Notes: a model not told the origin generated them from the letters alone. 64,000 nt of DNA from Elysia chlorotica (GCA_003991915.1 RQTK01000230.1:333561-397560), one strand, 5' to 3'; positions 1 through 26,418 are shown, numbered from the stretch's first letter. Made by a program: numbers and translations.

Positions 1-1873
<1,873 letters not shown>

Positions 1874-2242
1874 AGGCCCAATACCGGAAGAATTAAGAAC
1901 ATAGTCAGCGAGCGCTCATATGAAATAGAAGGAGAGAGTGGTGGCCAATATATCAGAAACCGTGTGCACCTTCGACCAAAAACATCTCCGTTCCAACATA
2001 ATCCACGTGACACCGATGATGATCTCAACGTAGAACCACCCAGAACAAACCAAGACAACGGTGACAACCAAAGATCACAAAGTACAACAAAGACTGTTGC
2101 TGACAAGGAACTATCAGCAAATCAACAAGCAGAACAGCAGGCAACACAGAGCTCAACTGCAGCTCGCACACATGTTGAAACACAGCAAACATACACAACC
2201 AGAAGTGGCCGCACAGTCAAACCAAATCCAAAATACATCTAA
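1874..2242 (+). pseudogene. 3' end of a Gypsy-type LTR retrotransposon polyprotein (integrase C terminus)
   Basis: The open frame reads SERSYEIEGESGGQYIRNRV then HLRP, the integrase C-terminal module of Ty3/Gypsy elements. It ends TYTTRSGRTVKPNPKYI, the typical last motif of these polyproteins. An in-frame stop at 1871 and the missing upstream domains show a truncated, decayed copy. Confidence 0.75.
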
Positions 2243-2855
2243 AAGTGCACTCACAGATCTCAAGATCTGAAGTAGGGCAGAGCCTTTCTTAGTTAAGTTT
2301 TATCTGTGTGTAGAACTTAGCACCAGCGGCACAACATACAGACGCATCACTTGTTACACCTAAGCATAGTCACACATGCAAACTACACTAGCCAGTCACC
2401 AAACTAGTAACTAGTACTAGTTAGCAAATCATAACAACCAAACTTTAAGTATATATTTCATACTCATCATGGAAGACTATCCCTGGACTACTATTGCACA
2501 GACAAGGCTTTGAGATTTCAAGTCACAAGAGATTTTAAAGATGATTTGACAATGAGGACTTTAGTTAATTATAACATTCTGTACTAGATTGAGTGAGAGA
2601 ATTCATTCGCCTACTATAATCACAATTATTTTAGTTGGAGCAAGAAATCTTAATTTGTTCATAACACAAAGTTTGTTGTTGCCTTTAAGTTGTTTAACGC
2701 TCAATTGTTAATGAATGAATGTTTAGAGTTTTTGATATTAGTGTATGTTAATTGATGTTGTCACATTGATACAAAGATCTGTCAAACTAAAGACTTTCTA
2801 AATAACTAAGTTTTAATAACAATGTCAGTGTTTAGAACTAAACAAGAAGGGGTGT

Positions 2856-3088
2856 TGATAATGCCAAATACTTGTACATATACCTGTACGATCTTTATCG
2901 ATTAGATTTTATTCTATTTTTAATTTGGCAACCTAAACATACCAATCAGGTATAATCTCTAAACTAAACTCTAATGTCATTGTAGTGGATATGACGTAGC
3001 ATGTTGGACGCAGTATGTTTAATATGGCAGTTTGATCGATTTCCAGAAATAAAGATCCCAAACAATTGAAGAACAATTATTTGTATCA
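2856..3088 (+). mobile_element. Probable 3' LTR of the same element
   Basis: A purine-rich AACAAGAAGGGG tract directly precedes TGATA, and the segment ends TATCA, giving perfect 5-bp terminal inverted repeats of 233 bp. AATAAAG lies near its right end. The 5' LTR is not in the window. Confidence 0.55.
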
Positions 3089-3646
3089 GTTGTCTTATAA
3101 TCTTGTTTATATAAATGTACGCCTAAATTAAACAAGCATAATTAACACTGGCCCTAGCTTAGGTATAGTGTCTTCACATTAAATGCAATAATTATTAAAA
3201 TTTCAATATTGAAATTTGAACCGATATTTCTAAATAAAGCATTCAATACTAGGGAATAAAATTTTATCATGAGCTGCAAAATGTACTTAGCAGACATGAA
3301 CTCTAATTTAGGTTGAAGTTAGTCCATCAAGCATGAGGGGTGAGTAATGCTTAACGGTGCCGCCTATTGTGTATGAAAGAATATAAAGGGGACACGCATG
3401 ATTTTTGCTAGATCTACAAGATGAAGCTATGAAATTGGAAATTTTTGGGTATAAGTTATATGGACATCTTTTCAAGAGTCAGAAAGATTTCTGGAGGATC
3501 TGCACCCAAATTATATTTCTGATATTACAGAAAAGTGGCATCCCTGTTAAAGCTATAAGATGGTATGGCCAAATTTCTATGTAAGTGGACTTAACTGAAA
3601 TTAGGAGACAAAATTAAAATGCACAAATTTAATGTTGTCTTTTCAC

Positions 3647-3807
3647 CTTTCTACATCATCTCCAAACAAGTTCTCTCCCTCTTCCTCTTCTTGTTCTGGA
3701 TCATCGTCTCCAAGCAACTCTGATTCATCTTGAAATGGCGGAAGATCACGATTACTGGTGGTTGAAAAAGGTTCTCCCATATCAGAAGATGAAGCATCAT
3801 CGTGATC
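3647..3807 (-). CDS. MCM2: MCM2 N-terminal exon (partial gene)
   Basis: MCM2 is a subunit of the MCM2-7 replicative helicase; its acidic N terminus binds histones and carries kinase target sites. On the minus strand an acceptor CACAG precedes 3807 and a donor GTGAAA follows 3647. The exon is open for 53 codons, phase 0 to 2. It encodes SNRDLPPFQDESELLGDDD, then an acidic run and GENLFGDDVER. This matches the conserved MCM2 block RDLPPFEDESE...EEL.GD.MER. No following exon was recognised at lower coordinates, so the helicase body should lie left of the window. A chance acidic exon is unlikely given the ordered motif match. Confidence 0.85.
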
Positions 3808-4484
3808 CTGTGAGTGGAGTAATTTTATTGAAAAACCAAGTGGATGTTATGATATAAGAGCAACAAGAATTATTGAGTAATATTAGTAATAAGTATGCAA
3901 AGATCTAGACTTGAGAAACTTGTCATTTGAAGCTGCAAATATAATTTATTAAAATTTGACTATCTTAGCACTCAATGGGTTTAATTCCGAGACACTATAA
4001 GTCTAGATCTAGATACCCCAAAGCTTTGTCTAGGTTTCAAACTCTTGTGGGTTAAGAAGAGTATTCTAGGCTACAGAGAACTGGGTGAGGGGAAACAGCA
4101 GAAGTCCCATTTTTAATTTACACTGACCAGCCAGTAGGAAATAATTTTTAAAATTCGAATAAAGTGATGGCACTGTGACTGTAGCTGCCTATTTGCTATA
4201 CATGACTTAGGAAGCGTGGAAATATTGGAGTAAGGCATTGGCAGGAGGTTTAAAGCCCCAATATTGCAGCTGTTTTCCTCCCAATAATTGGTTGTCAGTC
4301 TGTGTGTCAGCATGTGATCAACCATGTCCTAGGTACCCTGTGGACTTTTCTTTTAGACCTAGATTTAGAAGATGGATATCAATCTAGATGTTCAACTAGG
4401 AATCTAGATCCAGCTCTCTTCTCCTGGTTCGAATCGGGCCACTTTTTTCCGGCCCCCTAAAATAATGTGCACCGACTTGCTCTC

Positions 4485-4785
4485 AGTCTCAGTTTTGGGA
4501 TCTCATTTGGCCTACACATTACTATGGACTTTCAGTTCCTCTGGAAACTAAGATAGCTTTGCTTTCTCCATAGGGTGATAATATAAGTCAGGACAGGCGT
4601 GATATTTCAAAGAAGCTTTTTAAAATACAATCGTATTCCCACTCTCAGTTTTGGGATCCCATGACCCATTAGGCCTACACATTACTATGGACTTTCAGGG
4701 TAGTCTATCTAGATCTATCTTTGCTTTCTCCGTCGAGGGATAATAGAAGCAAGGGCAGGCGTGATATTTCAAAGGCTTAACACAT
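4485..4785 (+). repeat. Diverged tandem duplication
   Basis: Two direct copies at about 4485-4620 and 4638-4780 share CTCAGTTTTGGGATC, GGCCTACACATTACTATGGA, TTTGCTTTCTCC and GGCGTGATATTTCAAAG. No coding content. Confidence 0.8.
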
Positions 4786-5229
4786 ATTCTTTTGTAAATG
4801 AGGAGAAGGGTTCTAAAGTTCCCCTCGACCAGGCTGTGTTAGAGAAGCAGTATTACCAAACTGAGCGCTGTACTAAGGCTAGAGCCTCTACTTAGATCTG
4901 GAGTAGATTCTGAAAATCGTAACAATTCCATACCGAATCTAGATCTAGATCTATATTTTAGATTACTCCATTGGATATAAATTAGGTAGCAAATAATTGA
5001 GTATGGAGTCTGGAACACTTACAGCCATTATTCTTTGTAAATTAGATGAGATGCCGGTAAAGTAAGAAGTTCGGGTTTAATGTTTTAACAAAAAGAATAA
5101 GAGATGGCACGATAGAGAATACTCCTTTCTCAGGAAAAGGTACTAAGAGCAATAATTTCGCGGGAAATATATAAGGGACATCACTCTGAGCGGTTGGAAT
5201 AAACGCTTTTTCAGTCAGTCAGAGTTCCT

Positions 5230-6050
5230 TCTCTTTCCAGAGGTTGGATGCCATAGTCTTCCATCTTTCTCAATCAAGCGCAATCTCGCAGCACTCGTTG
5301 ATTTTCATTCCAGTGGAGTCCTCCACGTTCTTGATCCAGCTTAACCGCCTCTTTTCTTTACCACTCTTGCGTTCCACCATACCCTCTACGATCTTCTTCT
5401 TCAAAGATCTGTGCCTTTTTACATGTCCGTAATATTTAGTTTTTCTCTCTTTCACTTCTTTGAAGAGCTGTTGTTTTTGTTGTTGTTTTTTTTTTTGCTT
5501 GATATTTATTTTTTTGTCATCTCTAGTATCTCAAGGTTTGTTTTCTTTTCTTTCCAATAGGTTCTTGTTATTCTTTTATAAATTCACATCTCTAAAGCAT
5601 CTATTCTTTCTTCTTTCAGTATCTACAGTCATAGTCCAAGTATCGCACCCATACATAAATTAATGTCGACCAAATAATTATAACAGTTGCTTACTCCTAG
5701 TCTTGTTTGAAGTGATACATTTAAGCTAGTAAGGATCTGCTTTAGTTTTGAATTTCAATCCTTTTCTTTATTTTTGTTTCAATTTTTTCATCTTCTGTTG
5801 TTAGTAGGCCCAAATATACAAAACTTTGAATATTTTTTTTTACTTTTACGTTAATAAGTAGCCTACATTTAAACGAGTTGTTTTGTTGTTGTTGTTGTTT
5901 TGTTTTTTTAAATAGCAAGAGTTTTTGTTTTCTCAATATTTATCAGGAGGACATATTTTTTACTTTCCTTTTTTACTACTGTTAGTTTTTGGAGATCATC
6001 AGGATCACTGTATCATCGTCATATTGAAGGTTGTTAAATTTTTTTTAACA
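5230..6050 (-). mobile_element. Degenerate non-LTR retrotransposon, C-terminal reverse transcriptase fragment
   Basis: Minus-strand pieces in order, separated by stops and frameshifts: NLQYDDDTVIL (the catalytic DD motif), IQSFVYLGLLTTEDEKIETK (the F.YLGS.IT.D motif), and KTKYYGHVKRHRSLKKKIVE with RRLSWIKNVEDSTGMKINE (the typical tail of such elements). Not functional. Confidence 0.75.
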
Positions 6051-6311
6051 AAAAGTTTTAACGGATTGAACGGGTTAAAGAAAATACATATTTAGGGGGA
6101 ACATCTTACGATGAGAAATCAACTAAAATAAGATAGCTGGTATCGAATCCATTTGATTTTGTGAGCAGTTATATCGAAGGGCAATAATATTTATTCCTTC
6201 GTAGCGTGTGGTTACCTGTCGATAACACCTTACATTTTTAAGCGTATGCTCTTTTCAAACCTTTTTTTCGGTTGATTATGTCACCTATAGCTAGGTATAC
6301 AAATAATATAG

Positions 6312-6525
6312 CTTTATTTGTCAGGGGTAAGAGTATCGGCTTCCGACGCACGATGCCGATGGTTCGAGTCCCAAACGAGCGGCCGCGTTTTTGTCATATA
6401 TCTTGGGACGGTGACAGTACATGTGTAATGTGACCAACCAAGTTCCAGAAACCCCACTCGGAGGTCTCGTCGCCGAGACAAATAACTTTCTTAAGACCTA
6501 GGAGGTTGTTGCATTTTTTTCGGTC
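6312..6525 (+). mobile_element. tRNA-derived SINE-like element
   Basis: The head GGGGTAAGAGTATCGG is followed by a perfect B box, GGTTCGAGTCC, at about 6361. The tail contains CTCGGAGGTCTCGTCGCCGA. It sits directly beyond the 3' end of the Jockey/CR1-like fragment. Confidence 0.55.
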
Positions 6526-6539
6526 CAAAAATTTTATAA

Positions 6540-7830
6540 GGATGTTTTTATGAAGATGGGATTGTCAAGGCGAAGAACATGCGGTACCGTAATTTTAATT
6601 TAACACGTTTTTAAATGTTTTCTAAAGAGGGGCTCACTGGAGATTGATCTTATTGAAAGAGGTAGAGAGTTCCAAACGGTGGGACCAGATTTGGAAAAGG
6701 ATCGATCTCCATATGATACAAGATTGGTCCTAGGAGTGTGCAAAAGATTTGTGTTTTCAGATCGTAACTGACGTCCAGGATTGTGCGGGGAAATAAGTAT
6801 AGGAGGGTAAGTTGCTATCTTGCGCTTTAAAAGAAAGAAGAGCAATTTTGTTCTCAATTCTAGCCGAAACGGGGAGCCAATGAAGGGTTTTGAGCATGAG
6901 TAGAACTGGTTTTGTCGTAGAAATCTAATCCTAATACAAGCCTGGCTGCTCTGTTCTGAACTCTCTGTAATTTATGTATTCGACAACTAGGGAGACCAGC
7001 TAGCAAAGATTTGCAACAGTCTAGGCGTGATAGCACAAATGCACACACCACTGTTCTAAGTGACTCATAGTCAAGGTATTTCTTCATTTGATTAATCTTT
7101 TTAAGTTCGTAATTTAATATTTTAGTTATGTTGTTGATTTGGTCATCCATAGTAATAGAACTGTCGAGAATCACGCTTCTATTTTTTGCCTTACGACAAT
7201 CTTCAATTGTGCTTTTATCTATTGAAAGGTTTAGATTAGGCATACTATTTAAATTGTGTCTTGTCCCACATAAAAGTAATTCGTTTTTTTTACCGTTCAG
7301 TTTCAAGTTATTGCTTAACACCCAACCTCGTACGGTCTCGCAACATGCCTCCAAATCGTCAATAACAGAATGAATTTCAGATGGAGTGGAAGATTTATGA
7401 AGCTGAGTATCGTCAGACAACATATGATTATAAATTTCAAGGGGTCTAATGGCGTTGGAAAGAGGTCTTACATAGAGAGTATACAGGATAGGAGCAAGGA
7501 CCGAGTCTTGTGGGACACCGAAACTGAGAGTTTTAAAACCAGAAAATTATCCATTGATGATTACCGCGTGGGATCTGTTTGTAAGGTATGATTGAAACCA
7601 CTTCAACACGACTCCGCCCAACCTAAAATTACAGCTAAGTCCATGACAAAGAATTGAGTGGTCGATTGCGTCGAATGCTGCTGAGAGGTCTAACAAAGTT
7701 AACAACGATACTTGTCCTGCATCAATAGATAATAGCACATCATTGGTTATTCGCAGTAAAGCAGTTTCAGTGCTGTGCGACTCCCAATAAGCTGACTGGT
7801 TAGGATCTAACACGCTTAGCAATGTTCGTT
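6540..7830 (-). mobile_element. Degenerate non-LTR retrotransposon (Jockey/CR1-like), reverse transcriptase domain to 3' end
   Basis: Minus-strand frames give LDPNQSAYWESHSTETALLR and LLDLSAAFDAIDHSIL, both RT landmarks, then MLSDDTQLHKSSTPSEIHSV where intact elements have a YADD- or FADD-type catalytic box. After a frame change come RVQNRAARLVLGL and GPTVWNSLPLSIRSISS, the conserved C-terminal block. It is 5'-truncated at about 7830, has frameshifts, and its catalytic box reads LSDD. Confidence 0.85.
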
Positions 7831-8405
7831 ACCACAATAACAAAAAAGAAACATAATCATAAAATGTTTACACGGTGCAATGTTAGATTCAAAACTCACA
7901 AGCAATCATTAGAGCTATTTACAACACTCACAGGTTCGATTTCAATAATTATCAAAAAGGTATAATTTTAGCATGAGTTTAAAAAATTGATAGACGGTGC
8001 CTCCCTTTTAATTTTTGGAACCGGGATAGCAAAACGACCGCTGGCATGTCAATTTTTACCCTCATTGTCTCTGAGTGTCAAAATTTAATTGTCAGACGTT
8101 TGTCCGGGAATACGTGAGGACATTCTGATTATTCAATTACTGTAGAAATTAAATAATGAGAATTGCTAACAATACTCCGCCGTATGCCTATTGGACCCTC
8201 CAGGGGAACCTAGGAGACGTTAACCCCGGAGAGAGGGGAAGAGAGCGCTAACAAGACTAGTATTTTTTTTTGTCGCCCACTTTGCTTCTTTGAGACACGT
8301 TAGTAATCAAAGTACTTTAATCAAAGATATTGCTTTAATGTCGTTTTTTGTAATGCTGTGCGCAACACAGTACCCATTGGAATATTATTCATACGCCTTA
8401 CTTAC

Positions 8406-8414
8406 AACCAGCAT
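8406..8414 (-). CDS. MCM2: Tentative MCM2 first coding exon (3 codons)
   Basis: On the minus strand ATG CTG GTT is followed directly by a strong donor GTAAGTAAGG, phase 0. That is the phase required by the exon at 3807. A short upstream ATG ATG CCG TAG would be a uORF. The pairing rests only on phase, donor quality and position, so another first exon is possible. Confidence 0.25.
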
Positions 8415-8427
8415 AGCCTCCCCTGAC

Positions 8428-8441
8428 GTTGTCCTAGTAAC
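8428..8441 (+). promoter_or_regulatory. Candidate X-box (RFX site) upstream of CFAP100
   Basis: The sequence GTTGTC-CT-AGTAAC has two inverted half-sites. The right half fits RGYAAC exactly and the left half fits GTTNYC. RFX factors drive ciliary genes through such motifs close to the promoter. It lies about 630 bp upstream of the CFAP100 start codon, before the inferred noncoding first exon. Function is inferred. Confidence 0.4.
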
Positions 8442-9058
8442 TACGGCATCATTTATTGAATTTTGTTCCGGAGTAAATTTATTGATGGTATTATTACAGG
8501 GAGTGAAACTAGACATTGATCTAGATCTAAATCTACTTTAGTAAGGTATTTGATACATGAATGCATAACAATTGGGTTCACATCCCCATATAATCTGCAA
8601 AAAGAAAGCAAAAACAAAAGCAACTAGTCTATTCTAGATCTACCCAATTATCAATCGCAATGGCAATAATTATATTCATTGGCTTATGTCTAGATTTAGC
8701 CTTTTAGGTCTTAAATAATTAGACTCTATATGTCATATCTATATCTACACAATGTTTTTTACACTCATATTAGCTAGTCTAACGCATTTTAAAGCAGGGC
8801 ATATATGCACTTACAACCAATTGATTAATTAGGAGTAACTGTATGTAACAAACCAATTTTGGCAACACTGCACCTCTCCCAGTTAATCAAACCTATGGTC
8901 CTTAGTACATTGTGGTAAGCTCACAACTCGTCCTAAGATATAATAATAAGAAGGCCTATGACGAGTTGTGGGCTTCCGCTATAATGTACTTATGGCCCCT
9001 AATATATATCTAAATTTCATTATTATTCAATTTTTTTTTTTCCAGAACAGTATCAATC

Positions 9059-20227
<11,169 letters not shown>

Positions 20228-23200
20228 CCACAACATGGAGATTAGTTTAGGATTGATTTGGTAATTCAGGAAAGGGATAGAGGGCCATGGTTTCATGATG
20301 GAATCCCTTTATGTATTGGTATGATGGGTCCTGCATGCTGTTGAAGCTGTGGCACAGCCCAAGCCAATGAAGTTGTGTAAATTACAGGTGATAGAAAAAC
20401 TTCCACCCTTGCTTAGTCTGGCTGTGGCAGCAAAACAAGAGTCAGTTTTAGTACAAAAAAATCTTATAAAAAGATCCAGTTGTCCCTAACAGAATTGCTT
20501 CAAGTATATGACATTAAATGTGAGTGAGGGGCAATGTCACTTGACAGGTCTAAATATAGAATGTTAAGCACTAGCAGCATGTTTGCTTTGTATATGATAA
20601 TATCAAATGTCATGATGCAACTAACGTAGTTAGAGCAGCTGGCATTGCTCTTAGAGGCACCTTTTAAATTTTAAATATTATAAAAATAACCTGGATCAAC
20701 GGGAAAGCGCATGAGATTGAGAGACACATTTGATGTCTCTATCTTTTGAAGAGTAGAACGCAAAATGGCAGATACTTGTTAGTCTAAAAATGATTTTGAG
20801 ATAGTAATTAATTTTTAATATCTGAGCCAGTTGTTGGTATCTTCCTCCCCCTTTGTAAATATTATGACTAAAGCATGGAGAACATAAGAAATAATTTTAA
20901 AGGTTTGTAGGGTTCCTGCCTTGAACATTGTTTTTGCACAAAACTGATGCATTGTAACGCATAAAAAATGTTAGTCATACAAATCAGTGACAGATTGCAC
21001 ATGATTTAGCACTATGCACTATAAAAAAGTGATTCTGTGATACTTCATCTTTATTATGCCGAGTGTCACCTACATTTACAAGTAACATACATTATTATGT
21101 AAGTAACAATTTACTATCATTTTGTACTCTAATAATCTTTAGCAAACAATCACTTCTCTATTTTGGTATGTTTTGAGGTTATGATGAGCAGCTAAGTTGA
21201 GAGAACAAATAAGAATGTTGATTCCTTCCACCTTAAGTACCATCTTCAACGAGACAATAAGTTTTTTTTTCTTTTGCAAAAAAACCTGTCTGGTCCTCCC
21301 CAGATTTTGCTTTTGTTTTTTTGATAAAATATGTAAAAATTTACAACTTTATATTATATATGTGTCAGACTTTTTGCCTTTTTACTTGCAATTTACACAT
21401 ATTTTTTTTTACAAAATGTCTGCAAACTTGAAATACTATGTATGGAGAATAAAAAAAAAAAGTAATGTCTTTTCTTTTTGTTTGTACCAAAAAACATTGT
21501 ATCTCTTTTTAACAGGGAAGTAGTCAAAGATAGTAGTGTCTGTATACATGAATTTTTCTTAATGACATGATCTGACGAACTGGAGAAAAATGTGACTTTA
21601 AATGCTTGAATCCAATAAGCTGATCTGACATGGGAAATATTTTTGCTAGTTTTCTTACTAAATATGCTGAACTCACACAAGACATTATTAAAGAGATAGT
21701 GAGATGAAATAACAAAGCATACACAAAAATGATTCATTATATCATATATTTTATTTTGGTTGTCTTATTTAGATGTTGTGAGTTATGGTATAAATGACTT
21801 ATTTACAACCCATGTATATTTATAATGCAACAGACACAAGAAAATATCATCATCAGGAAAAAAATGTACCAAAACTGGTTGTGTAAAAAAGTAACAGTTT
21901 AACGGCAAGCAAACAAGATTTTCATACAATTTGATAAAATAATAATGTATGGTGTATTAGCAGTTTGAGAATTTTGTAACCAACTGTTGCCACTTTTAAT
22001 AGCATCAACTGACGCATAACTTGCATTCATTTCTCTCCAGACTGAAAAGCAATGAGATATACAAAGTGGTTATTGATGGAATATAAAACAGAAAATAAGC
22101 ACAACACAAATAAACAAACACAGAAACGCTGGAACAACACAGTTGAAAAAAACGCTTTTATGTTTTGGCTCTACAGAGTCTTTTGAAATTACATTCACAA
22201 AGATTTTGAGGCAAGACTTTAAGCCTTACATAGACTTGAAAACAGCTTGAAACGAGTGATATAAATTACAAGGTTATCTTTCTTTTGCAGACAGCAAAAC
22301 AGATTACAATCTCCCTCACAACTAAAATTGGATAGACAGTATAATTATATGCAGGAAAAAAAAGGTGCTATCCAAAATAGATATTGCATTCTTTTAAAAA
22401 AATTTAAAATGCCCTGCTGAAGAAGTGATATTTGATTTAGCCTATGACTTTCAGTGCTGATTTTAGAATCTCGAGAAGGTTAATTGTTTGAGAATTCTGA
22501 AGTTGCACATGCAATGAAATCAAGCTAAGTATCAAAACAAGAAAAACTTTTGTTGTATTGATGTTTTTGATACTTTGGTTCAACTTCCGCACCCTAAAAT
22601 TTTTTCAAACCAAACTCAGAGGGAAACATGAAGATCTGCTTTATATTAGCTCTTGAGTCTCTATTACCTACAAAAAGTTGAACTTGACTCTGAGGTCAAA
22701 TACTTATAACTGTCCTTTATAACTTCCAGTTAATATGACACAACCCTGAATCATATACTAAACATAATGGTAAATTTTGCACACAAAATGTCCTCCAAGC
22801 TTCTTTTAAAGAGAAATATAGATGTAGATATAAAAAAAAAAAACTTGCATCGCAAATCTAGTCACAAAACAATAGTTGGTCCACATGACACAAACAAGTA
22901 AAATGTCTAAACCCATCTGTATGTTCCTGAGTGGGATCACAACAAGGTCCAGTCTTGCAAACCTCTTCTTCAAATTCTAAGTACTGTGCCACAAAAATAA
23001 ATACTTTGCAGGAATTACAATGATGATTACTTAAGTTAAATGCGGATAGATGAATTTGTCCTTAAAGATACGAGGGAAAAAAAAATAGAAAAATCATGCA
23101 CTTAATGAAAGTGACAAAAAGAATACAAAGTTGAATGGGTAACATAAGAAAATCTGAAGTGAAATCTTCAAAAGTTAAGAAATAAAATACACAAGGGAAA

Positions 23201-23847
23201 AACAGAGAGTATCTATGCAGTAAAGATCATCTGATGTGTTAAGATGAGGTAAAAATCAACTCTATTGTCTCATTATGAATTCTAGACCTGCTGGAAAGAA
23301 TACAACAAGAAAGGTATAAGTACAAATATTTCGTTCATTCTTTAGGGCAGAGCTTATGAGAGCTTCCCAGAATCTATAGAATTAGTTTCTATGTACAATG
23401 CATGGTGTCCACAGGATAAGATTCCTAGTCCTCAGCTCATCTATAATTCATGACATTTTCAAAGCATTATAACATAACATAAATATAAGCATTGGTGTAG
23501 TTAAAACAGGCAAAGTAAAAAAACAAATAAATTTATTATGATTGCATGCACTTGGCTCATCTCAATGGAACAACCCTGTTTTAGAAAGTTGAATAGAATA
23601 AAAACAAACTTAACCTAAACGAATTTTTCTTTCAACAAAATTAAATCCCTAATTGTTGAATTCTAAATGCATGGCACATTTTTAACTTTTTTAAATAAAT
23701 AAAAAAAATGAATTGCAAAATAACTTTATGTCAAACTTGAAATTTAAAACAATTATCCTGGATAAACAAACTATATGCATCTTTCTAAAGAAAGGAGAAA
23801 TAATAAGTTTTTCTCAGATTTCTGGGGAAAGGAAGTTGCTGCACCAT

Positions 23848-24000
23848 TGTTGTTGAGTTGGTTTAATGCCCAACATCAGACCCCAAGACTGACGCTTGAC
23901 AATTTTATGTACTGCCACACACGAGATGGGAATACCATGACTTCTGTCTCAGCGGGTCACATAAAACTGCACCGACTCAACCAGTAGGGGCAAGATCGCC
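23848..24000 (+). repeat. Dispersed ~200-bp repeat family, copy A
   Basis: It begins TTGAGTTGGTTTAATGCCC, with core CCAAGACTGACG and ACTGCCACACACGAGA, and end ACTCAACCAGTAGGGGCAAG. The same order of blocks recurs at 34953, 35284, 38334 (reverse) and 63647. Confidence 0.75.
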
Positions 24001-26363
24001 AGAGCTCAAACCAAGTCAAATAATAAGAATGCAAAATTTTAAGATACACAAGAAAGGAGAATATGAGTAGATCATTTAAATATGAAACCATGTCTTTCAT
24101 GTTTGCTAAGACAAGAAAAAGCAGTCCTGGTGATCTGTTCCTATACCTTGAACTGTCCTCGATCCTAAATGCCAAATTAAATTGCCAAATGATTTCATTC
24201 AGTGATAAAGAAAAATCAATACTGCTTGTTCTGGAAGCAATGAATATTTTTGGGGGAGAGTAAAAATCAAAACCAAGAGTTCCACCAGAAGCATAGCTGA
24301 GTAACAAAAAATTAACATAATGAAGAAACTAATGCTGACCGCTTGTACTTAAAAATTAATCTGACTCATCATCAACAAAATGAACCCTAGCACTTTCACC
24401 TAAAATTCCGAATTCCCTAAAAAACATTAATTTTTTTAAATTACTTATTCTATTTATCTGTATTTAAACAGTCATTTTCACAAAATAATTTCAAGCACTT
24501 TGAGTTTGAAGGAGTAAAAATGGTATAATTAATAATGCACTTCACAAATCTCATAAAAAAATTTGTTATATTTGAGATTTAATAATCATAACCAAAAACG
24601 GTTCACAACCCAATTAGCATCCAATAAAACTCTTGGGAAATAATAGAACCCTGGTGAGCTAAAGAAGAAATTGCTAGCATCACAAACAAAAAGTAAAAAA
24701 AAATTGTAAATTTGGAGAGGAAAAAAAAAATGATTCACATTTTGAAGAAAAAAAAGGTGGAAGCATACGATGCTGTGTATACTTAAATAGCTATGGGAGA
24801 AACAATCCATCCATCTCATTTGAACAAAATATTCTTTCACAAAATCATTAATAAAAAAGTCAAATTAAGGATGCAATGTAGAAGTTAGCTCTTTGTTTTG
24901 TACTCAGTTAACAATTGAACTCTGCAAATTCTGTTGCACCTCCCTGTACATCCGATTTAACATTGCCCACAAGCAAACTTGCAGTTTCACTTCATTTTAC
25001 GAGAAGATGTAGAAATGACTTTGAAATTCAGAGCAGAGAACTATATATATCACAGGCAGGCAAATATGGGAAGTGCATAGTTTGTGCATAGGACATGATT
25101 ATATAAAATAGCGCACATGGTAATTATGTATAGCCTGTAAAAATTCGAGAAGAAATAATTTTGACAAAAGCTCCAGTGAACAGAATTTCAAACATTGTCG
25201 GAATCTAATAAAGTCACAGGCAATTCAAAGTAGCAAAATCTCAACCCATGACACGCATTGACTAGTTCTGGTGTTGAGACGAGGTTCTCTGATGTGTTTA
25301 CAAGATGTCACAGCTGCAATCATGTTTCAATTTGTCTATCAGTATATCTTAATGTAAAGTTCCCTTTCGGGCTGTTTGTTTCGACTGTGAAATTAATGCT
25401 TTGAGTTTCTAGTTAAGGCTGTAAACCATTGCTCTCACCAACACTGAATCATGTAAAAGATATATACATATAGGCCTATTTGTAAATTGTTTAATTTATA
25501 TAATTATAAGTGTAAATAATTATACAGGAAAAAACCCTCAAACCAACAACTGAATTGCATCTCCTCGATAGTGAGAGCATTGCTGTTGGTCTTCAGGCAA
25601 TGATGTTAGGAAACGTCCAGTGAAACCTCCATCCTATATGCCACAGTTTGCTAAATGGTAAAGGAAAAGATATTCTCCAGTGAGAACAAATAAGATCTGA
25701 ACATAGACATACAAAGCATTATACAGTCTGAATTATTTATGTCACAGACACAATATTTGCAGCGTATAGACACAAAGGGAGTGCATCAGAAAGCCCCTTA
25801 CAATGTTATACTATTAAAAAAAATACCCAATAAAAATAAGTTTGAGTCAAACACTTACACTATTTTCCCTGCCTTTCCCGCACAAAGCCTCATACATTCA
25901 CTTACTATTTCTTTTTAAATACCTTACATGCACACACATGTACAATGTTTAGGCTTGATTTTTACACAGTCAACACTAAATAAATTCATCTTACACAAAA
26001 CAAGTCTGTAATCTATGGTACAGTTTTTACAAACAGTTCAGCCCGCCTTGAAAAATTAAAATTTCAAATTCATTAAAAAAAAAAAAAATACATGATACAA
26101 ACATAATGCAAACCATAATAACCACTTTGATTACTGTCTTTGTCAACATTTAGAATGTGATGGTTTGAACACAGGGCCACTTTGAAGGAAACACTCTCCA
26201 ATTTTACCCTTATATATGTTCTGTGTAGTGCTTTCTCCAGAAAATAACTTGAACAAAAAAATGAAATGAATTTTGATTTCTATGGTCAAAACTTTTTGCT
26301 CTGGTGAAAACTTTAAGCCTTCAATTATTATTAGGACTGTGCTATATTATCCCTTTTGAATTA

Positions 26364-26372
26364 TTATTATTA

Positions 26373-26418
<46 letters not shown>

